From assembly GCA_033980235.1 (NCBI GenBank), contig CM067072.1, positions 18,975,047 through 19,039,046 of the forward strand: a DNA stretch of 64,000 bases, in the 5' to 3' direction. The number at the start of each line of letters is the position of its first letter. Positions within the stretch are counted from its first letter, which is position 1. The DNA comes from Diadema setosum (lineage: Eukaryota > Echinodermata > Echinoidea > Diadematoida > Diadematidae). The position numbers were made by a program, and so were the translations under genes. A model generated the notes under the pieces. That model searched no databases and was not told where the DNA came from. It saw only the letters and a program-made list of their open reading frames with translations. This document shows positions 57,347 through 64,000 of the stretch, in pieces.

Positions 57347-59229
57347 ATTAAGTTGCAACACACAACAAAAACCTCTTCCCTAGCCCTACACCTTCCCGAT
57401 CTCCGTGTGTTGTCAGGTGAAACGACATGTTCAAATACAAGAATAAAACAACAGTAGGTATTGATTGAAACTCGACACCCATTCATGCCAGCCAGGCCAG
57501 GCTGAAATGTAACTTCAAAGCACATTCCGACAGCTGGCTGACAAAACCAAATGGCAAAGGAATTTGCGCGCGCGTTTGAATTGCTCAGCTTTACTAGAGG
57601 GCCTGGGAGTGGGAAAAACAAGGATGAATACACTGTACTAGTAGTCTGTGAGTTATCAAAGCAGACCTTTCGAACAATTGCAAACGTCATGATACTATTT
57701 TGTCTTCCTTTTGGACTGAAAGAAAAAAATCACAAAGACGAGTTGAGTACACGTTGCATCACAATTTTTTACATAGCCATGCAAAAAGATTACTACACTC
57801 ATGTCATGACAAGAAATGAATCAATATTCCAAGACAAATACAAAGCAGCCTCGGGTACTAGCGGTGACAAGAGACGCCATGCATTCACGATGCACGTTGG
57901 GGAGCAACAGGGAGGTGGGAAGAGACTCTTCCCGCCTCCCTGGGAGCAACATGGAGTTGGCAGGGAGGGGTGATCCTGGAGTTTGTGAGAATTTCCAGAT
58001 ACTCCGTGACAACAGGGAGGTGGAAGAGAGAAGAGAGACACTCCACCTCATCTCATCTCATCCATGTTGATCTCATCTCAAAGCATGGACCCTACCACGC
58101 CCAGCAAATCTGCGTGCTACTTCTCAAAATTTGAAGGAACTTTGTCTCTGATCTCTGTTGTTTTTGCTGAATATCAGAAGCTTTTCATGCCTGAAGTTCA
58201 AATGGATGGTTGCCAAAAATTGCATGATTTATAAATCTCTCAGTAATTTATTTTAGGCTGTTGTCGCTGCCGTAAAAACATTAGAAATTTCATATAAACT
58301 AGTCAGGATAACGACAAAAAAATCTCCGCACAAAACAAATGCAAGTATTTTTTATTGTCATTGGTAGTCAAATTTGTGTTTTACAGATTATTAAATTATG
58401 ATTAAAGCAATAGGTATATTATTAACGCATTACACGTAGTTACACTTTCATGATAAGTTTGACGTTTTAAACGGCTACATTAACAAAAATCGCAGGAGAG
58501 TTTTTTTAAGTTCAACCATTCTAAACGTGGACTGAAGGCATGTTAAATGAGAGGGAAAAAAAGAATCAACGTTTGTAATCCTGGGTCTTCGACTTGAGCT
58601 ATCTTTAATTAAACATTCCTTCTCTGTTCATCTCCAAGACCCCAGACTGTTCATGACCTCCGAGAATGCGCCAATACGCGCGGTTTCTTATGGTGATTGG
58701 TCTCTCTCCCTCTCTCTCTCCACCCCTCCCCATTCCCCAGTCTGGCATCTTGGCATCGTGGGAACTTTCATGTGAAGCGTGCCAAGTTACCACTGACGAC
58801 CTGCTCGCAGTGGAATAATGCGAGCAGCAAGTGGTAGACATTTTCTTCTGCTGCTGCTACTTTTACTGCCGAAATACTAGTACTCGACTTTGTCACCACA
58901 CACTACCACCAGTTATTTGGCGAGACACACGTTGTGTATTGGAATATAAATGGACTTTTGCACCTTCCTGAATTGAGTAAGTGTCTGACAGTTGTTGAAA
59001 TCGTGACATCGCTAACGTTAGACAGTCGGCGTTAGTTTTAGGCTTGCGTATGCGTGATTTCATGGGTTCAATGTTCGAGGAAAATGTTGGCTGTGGGGAA
59101 AAAGGTGGCTTCAAAAATTTTTGCTTGCCCGATTCCATTGACTGCGCCCATGAGTACAAATTTGACGACCATCGCGAGTCGACGATGATAGTGCTGTTTA
59201 GGCAGCTGTGCATGCTGTACTAGTGTATA
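57347..59229. other. Interior of 7.5-kb element, no gene seen
   Basis: Includes a GGGAGCAACAGGGAGGTGG-type short repeat at 57898-58030 and a CT-rich stretch at 58700-58730. Reading frames at 57280-57973 have no recognisable domain and overlap on both strands. Confidence 0.5.
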
Positions 59230-59894
59230 ACTTTGTATATTGTGCACGAAGAATTTTCCGGCACGTGGCAGCAGGATGATATGGTCTCTTTCCACCTCCC
59301 TGATTAGTGGTACACCTGTATATCTAACGAACTACATTGTAGTATCTTTGCGGTGTGCCGTAGCATCCATGCTCGAACGTCGTCTGCTCAACATAGCGCT
59401 GTCTGGATTCGATCAGCGCGCACAATGTGCACACGCATGCAACACGCCCGAAACGTGTAAAAGAAAAAAACGCGTATCCCTCGCTCGGACATCGGCACTG
59501 AATCGTGAAGTTCTGAACGCTACACGTTTCCCTCTGCGGGCGGGCCTGTGCGAGCGAATCGTGTAAAGTTCACTTCCACTCGGTTCGCTCACGCGAAACG
59601 GGTGAGCGGACCCGAAACGTGTAAACGTGTAATACTTGGTGGTGACTGGTACTGTAATCCTTTGAAAATGTTCAGATACGATGTTCGATGCACCGATGAA
59701 TGATCCTTGACGCACCGATGAATGATTCCTCCGACGTAACTCCAAAGGCACAGGTTGCATTAATCCACAGTATAAATCCGGGGTAAAATCCACGATAGAT
59801 GTCCATGGTATAATGTTCACAGCGAAACGTGTAGAATCCAAACGTTATGACGACCACGTCCAGTTGATGCGTTGAATGATGATTCACTTTATAT

Positions 59895-60624
59895 TGTCCA
59901 GCTAGGAATCCAGCCCGTCACAGCTTTGCCGTAACAATGTCCGTTGACACTAAAATATGGAGTCTATCTCCAACGTAGGCAAATTAATTCTCTGCAGGCA
60001 AAATGTCTCCCAGGCCTTATCTCCACAAATACAATTTGTATAGCAGGTCAGCAGGTAACACAGGACTGACTATAACAAGTCGCTTCAGAGCCAGAAGTGA
60101 CGTAACTCTCAGAGCAGAGGTGTTGGGTACTCTGCCTACCTCAGAATTTCTCCGGCTTATATACTATCCATTCACTCCTTTCTAGTACATTCTGTAATTT
60201 TCTCCAACCTGGGGCCACACACCTGAACATACTAGCAAGTCCAAATTCCAGGAATCCTGGATGACTCACTGCCTAACTATGTGCATAACATCATTGCCAA
60301 AATTAACTACCAATCACATTGGGCTACAAGGGCAGTGTGCCTCACTCAGCCAGCACTTCCTAGAATTTTCTGGAATGGGTTAAATCATTCTAGATTGAGT
60401 GAGCTATAATGTATTTCCTGTCACATGCATGTACTGTAGTTACATTGTATACCACGTAGAAAATTCTCCACTGATCTGGTCAGCCTGTATGTACTATATC
60501 TACGAGTGTATATCATATAGAATGTTCTCCATTAATCTGGTCACCCTGTGTACATACACATTAAAACAACCATGCATACAGCCTTGATACATGTACATAA
60601 CTACTTGTGTGTACATTTGTGACA
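59895..60624 (-). repeat. 3' LTR of the minus-strand retrotransposon
   Basis: On the minus strand it begins TGTCACAAATG immediately after a purine tract. It contains a TATA box (TATATAAGCC, 60155-60164) and ends TGGACA near 59895, giving TGTC...GACA terminal inversion. Length about 730 bp. The partner LTR lies outside the window, so the downstream end is a best estimate. Confidence 0.55.
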
Positions 60625-60637
60625 CCATCCCCCATGG
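60625..60637 (-). promoter_or_regulatory. Polypurine tract
   Basis: Minus-strand CATGGGGGATGG directly abuts the TGTCAC LTR start, the position expected for the plus-strand primer of an LTR retrotransposon. Confidence 0.6.
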
Positions 60638-60954
60638 GAAAAAGAAAGCCTTGCCGTAGCAAGGGTTTCTTTTACCTTCACAATTTCTCATTGTTATTTA
60701 CAACAAATGTGAGGTAAAATCCAAATCAAGCAACAACAATCACATACTATCACATGCCTTTTGAATAGCTGCATTAATTCCATGTTCTCTTTTCATGGAT
60801 ACCATTTACAATGGTATTGCTTGGATTCTCGGAGCTTATACAATCATGTCAAACTCAAATTGCATACCGGTACCTCAATGGATAAGCTAAACACTGTATG
60901 TGTAATGTGAGGTGAAAACCTTTCACCCTTAACTTCTACTGTGCTATCCACTAC

Positions 60955-61331
60955 CTATGTCACACCAACTGACTTTTTGTCATAGCACTCTTTCAACATA
61001 TTGACATGACACATTCTCTGTTCTTTGCATCTATCTGGTGTGCTGATCACATAGTTCACATCATTGAGTTTCTTTTTGACACAGTATGGGCCACTGAACT
61101 TGGCTTTCAGTGGTTCACCTTGTATGGGCAGCAGTACAAGAACTTTGTCACCTGGTTTGAAGGTTCGGGCTTTGGCATTTTTGTCTGCCTTTCTCTTCAT
61201 AGTGTCTTGTGACACTTTCAAGTGTTCCCTAGCTACCTCACAAGCCTATGAAAGCCTTTCACGAAACTTTGACACATAGTCAAGTAGGTGGACCTCATCA
61301 TCCTCAGTCATGAATTTCTCTTTGATGAGCT
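60955..61331 (-). pseudogene. Integrase C-terminal (GPY/F) region, frame-broken
   Basis: Continuation of the integrase from the upstream block in another frame after a shift near 61400. An additional in-frame TAG lies near 61252. The open part ending at 60955 has FKPGDKVLVL and FSGPYCVKKKLNDVNYVIST: the small beta-barrel GPY/F module that follows the catalytic core in many Ty3/gypsy integrases. It ends with VNMLKECYD, a typical end of this module. The next 318 bp to the polypurine tract contain no coding. Confidence 0.85.
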
Positions 61332-63473
61332 TCAATGGGCCCCTAACTTCATGACCGTACACCAACTCAAATGGGCTGAAACCCGTCGACTCATTGGGGA
61401 GTCCCTCGTTGTGAACAGCAGGAAAGGGATGCCCTTATCCCAATCCTCGGGATACTCCTCGCAAAATGCCCTAATCATTGTCTTTAGGGTCTGGTGGTAG
61501 CGCTCCAACGCACCTTGGGATTGGGGATGATAAGCTGACGACTTCAGCTGCTTCACACCCAAACGATACATCACCTCTTGAAATATGCCTGACATGAAAT
61601 TTGACCCTTGGTCAGACTGCACTTCCTTGGGCAACCCATACCTAGTGAAAAACTGCACTAGAGCATCTACCACAGTCTTGGCAGTGATATTTTGCAATGG
61701 GATAGCCTCTGGAAACCATGTAGACATATCCATGATTGTCAAGAGGTACTTATGACCCGACCTAGTCCTAGGCAAAAGTCCAACACAGTCAACTAGAACC
61801 CGACTGAATGGTTCTTCAAACGCAGGTATCGGAATCAATGGCACCGCCTTCACTGAATGCTGTGGTTTACCAGCCACTTGACATGTGTGACAAGTCTTGC
61901 AAAACTCAGCCACATCCACATTCAACCCTGGCCAATAGAAATGCCTCATGATCCGATCCTTTGTTTTTCTGATGCCTAAATGGCCGGCAACAGGTAACTC
62001 GTGAGCAATCCTCAAGATCTCACTGCGGTAACTAGGAGGGACAACAACTTGACGGACCACCGTCCAATCCTCATCAGCTGGCCTATGGGGAGGTCTCCAC
62101 TTCCTCATCAAAATGCCATCTTTGACATAATAGCACTCAGGGACCTTTTCAGCCTCAGCCTCAGAACACGCCGTCTGAGACAAGCCTTTCAACTCAGAGT
62201 CTGCCTGCTGTGCTTCAACCAAGGAAGACTTGCTAAACAGCCCATCACTGTTAGCCTCGGAGCCTAATACAGCAACACCATCATTCAAATCCTTGAAAAA
62301 GGTTTCTGCCAACCAAACGCCAGAATTCTCCTCCACATCAACAGAATCCGCATCATCTTGAACAGCCCTACGAGCCTGAGACCTAGTCACAACACAATCT
62401 GGGAAAATCCCAGGAAACTCCTCCTGCAACTGCTCAGTTTCAGCAACCACCACTGGTTTATCCGAAACAACTGGAGACGCAACCACCTTGTCCCCAGCCA
62501 AGTCATTCCCCAACAGGAAGTCAATGCCTACCATGGGCAACTCAGGAACAACTCCAACAGTGACAGGACCAGAAACTAGGTCACACTTCAAATCCACTCT
62601 ATACAGTGGTACTGACATATAACTGCCATCAACAGTCTGAATCAAGACTTTTGCATTCACTGCACTATCTGGTGGAAAAGTCATACCACCATCCACCATC
62701 AACGACTGAGAGGCCCCCATATCCCGCAGGATGACTACTGGCTTACCTGCCTCACCAGAAGTACATGGGGTCACCTCACCATCAAACAAAAAGCTACGAT
62801 AGCTCTCATCTACCTGCTTAGTCCTATCTTTGAATTTGGGAGATCGACTTTCAATGGCCTGTGTTTCACTGAACAGGACACTATTTTCGGGTAGGACACT
62901 TTTTGACATGACAAATCCCATGTCCTTCTTTGTTTTGTTTTGCAACTTCCAACACTGTGACTTTACATGCCCTGTCTTGTTACAGTGAAAACATTTGATG
63001 ACATTTGCACTTGTACTGGACCCTTTGTCAGATTGAGGCTTTGGTGCCGATGAAGTTTCAGAACTCGTGCCTTTTTCAGGACCAGCATTCTTTGGATTGC
63101 TCGACTGATTTTTGTCTCTCTTATTTCCAGAGAAATTCCTGAAAGGTGGTCTGTTGTCATTTCTGTGGGTCAGCTCATACTCATCAGCCATCAAGGCTGC
63201 TTTATGCAAACTTGTCACTTTGTGATCATCCAAATGCGACCTCACACTGAAAGCAACACTCTTTTTGAATTCTTCCAAGAGAACAACCTCACGCAGGTTA
63301 TCAAAATCCTGATCCACTTTCAGGGATCTGTGCCACCTATCAAACATCATTTCTTTTTCACGAGCAAACTCAACATGTGTCTGGCCTGGTTTGCGGTACG
63401 AATTTCTGAACTTGTGTCTGTATGCCTCTGGCACCAACTCATAAGCATTCAACACTGCCTTCTTGACTGTAGC
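61332..63473 (-). pseudogene. Gag-protease-integrase polyprotein of a Gmr1-type Ty3/gypsy element
   Basis: Long frame on the minus strand (707 codons from its first Met). In order: the rest of a SCAN-like capsid region (about residues 1-98), a CX2CX4HX4C zinc knuckle (155-168), an aspartic protease with D-M-G-A at 245 in place of the usual D-T/S-G-A, and GIDFLLGNDLAG (310-321). Then the integrase HHCC finger (H485, H492, C519, C522) and a DDE core (D556, D615, E651; the last pair spaced by 35). No reverse transcriptase lies between protease and integrase. This is the integrase-first order of Gmr1-type elements, known from deuterostomes. The frame is lost shortly after the catalytic glutamate. 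The altered protease motif, the frameshift and the upstream stop make this copy inactive. Confidence 0.92.
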
Positions 63474-64000
63474 TTAGTCACGTGATTGCTCTTTGGAAAG
63501 AGATGAGTACACATCGGCTGCTCTGCCGACAAACACACTTTGAAGGAGCATGGGCCAAAATTCCTGTGGCCAATTCAAACTGTCAGCCACCTTTTCAAAT
63601 GACACAAAATATGCATCGACTCTGTTTTCTTCAAACTTTGGCACCAATCGAATGTTCTTGGCCAAATCAAATTCAGGAGGAGCCCTTTCACGATTTTCAA
63701 CAGTCTGTGCATGAGCCATTTCCATCTCACGCAATTTCACTTGTTGCTCCATTTCGAATTTCTTCTGTTCTATTTCAAGTTTCTTCATTTCCATTCTTTC
63801 CTTCATTTCCATTTCTAGTCTCATCTTCTCTTTCTCCATTTCCAATCTAGCAAGCTCAAGCCGTGTTTGATCTGAAATTTGAGCTTGATCTGGAGTGACA
63901 ATTTCTTCTTTGAGCTCCATGTGACCAGCTACTAAGTCAAGAATTTCTGCCTTTCTTACACCTTGTGGAACATCAACATTTAAATGCTGTGCAATAGCAG
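63474..64000 (-). pseudogene. Gag N-terminal region, runs off the window
   Basis: Same frame as the block downstream, separated by a single TAA (63474-63476). It contains a long charged Glu/Lys/Met helix (about 63690-63880), probably coiled coil. The capsid start follows: FDLAKNIRLVPKFEENRVD and FVGRAADVYSSLSKEQSRD, which resembles the SCAN-related gag of Gmr1-type elements. The frame stays open upstream of the Met at 63920 to the window edge (VPQGVRKAEILDLVAGHMEL), so the true start is outside. Confidence 0.88.

Larger units (their letters stand above)
52113..59654. mobile_element. 7.5-kb TA-flanked inverted-repeat element, no intact gene
   Basis: The ends CAGTACCAGTCACCAC and (complement at 59654) CAGTACCAGTCACCAC are followed by AAGTATTACACGTTTACACG in both. 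This gives a ~37-bp terminal repeat with one mismatch, flanked by TA. CGAAACGTGTA-type motifs are iterated just inside both ends (52140-52320 and 59450-59630), like subterminal transposase-binding sites. The outer kilobase on the left is CpG-rich. No transposase frame survives. Contents include a promoter-like patch, a short acidic relic, a 71-bp array and a telomere-like MITE. One CGAAACGTGTA motif lies outside the right end at 59823, so the boundary deserves caution. Confidence 0.7.

Noticed and set aside
57280..57973. Overlapping reading frames of 136 and 140 codons on opposite strands
   Set aside because: No domain or splice context, and they include the telomere-like MITE and short GGGAGG repeats.

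Overview
This window is animal genomic DNA. It has canonical GT-AG splice sites, phase-1 EGF exons, very long introns, homopolymer and microsatellite tracts, and a dense load of DNA transposons. The best guess is a marine invertebrate deuterostome, most likely an echinoderm such as a sea urchin. The reasons are a Ty3/gypsy-like element with integrase directly after protease (the Gmr1-type order known from deuterostomes), Helentron-type elements, and abundant TTAA-flanked MITEs. The species is an inference, not a proof.

Host coding content is minimal. Two plus-strand exons (23251-23364 and 42765-42881) each encode one EGF-like module. Both are phase 1 at both ends and are bounded by good acceptors and donors. 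They look like consecutive exons of one secreted or transmembrane EGF-repeat protein, separated by a 19.4-kb intron. No other exon was recognised, so most of the window is probably intron or flank of this gene. Almost every other long reading frame is low-complexity repeat or a shadow.

Layout. 1-9.7 kb: a 29-bp-repeat foldback element (1586-4572), a TTAA MITE, a poly-G/C MITE with TTA duplication, and a 15-bp-repeat foldback element with an 8-bp target duplication (7181-9674). 10.2-18.3 kb: a diverged ~190-bp tandem array, small MITEs, a tandem MITE dimer, a 2.8-kb foldback element (13647-16484), and a dead non-LTR reverse transcriptase split by a MITE. 18.6-24.9 kb: a hAT-like element with an 8-bp duplication, carrying a nested Helentron-like element that itself carries a TA-flanked MITE. 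The first EGF exon follows, then an inverted partial copy of the same repeat family. 25-29 kb: a hairpin-headed composite repeat, a Tc1 transposase remnant and another TTAA MITE. 29.1-39.5 kb: a second Helentron-like element of ~10.4 kb packed with nested insertions and rearranged tandem segments with tRNA-like pieces. 39.5-46 kb: a 57-bp near-perfect palindrome, the second EGF exon and several MITEs. 46.9-50.5 kb: a foldback element made of ~155-bp repeats, TTA-flanked. 52.1-59.7 kb: a 7.5-kb TA-flanked inverted-repeat element with no intact gene, containing a 71-bp tandem array and a promoter-like CpG-rich left end. 59.9-64 kb: the 3' part of a minus-strand gag-protease-integrase LTR element that has no room for reverse transcriptase.

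The general picture is an intron built by serial nesting of cut-and-paste, rolling-circle and LTR elements. Two architectures recur: foldback elements whose arms are tandem arrays, and hairpin-headed composite repeats whose bodies are tandem units sharing a short core motif.
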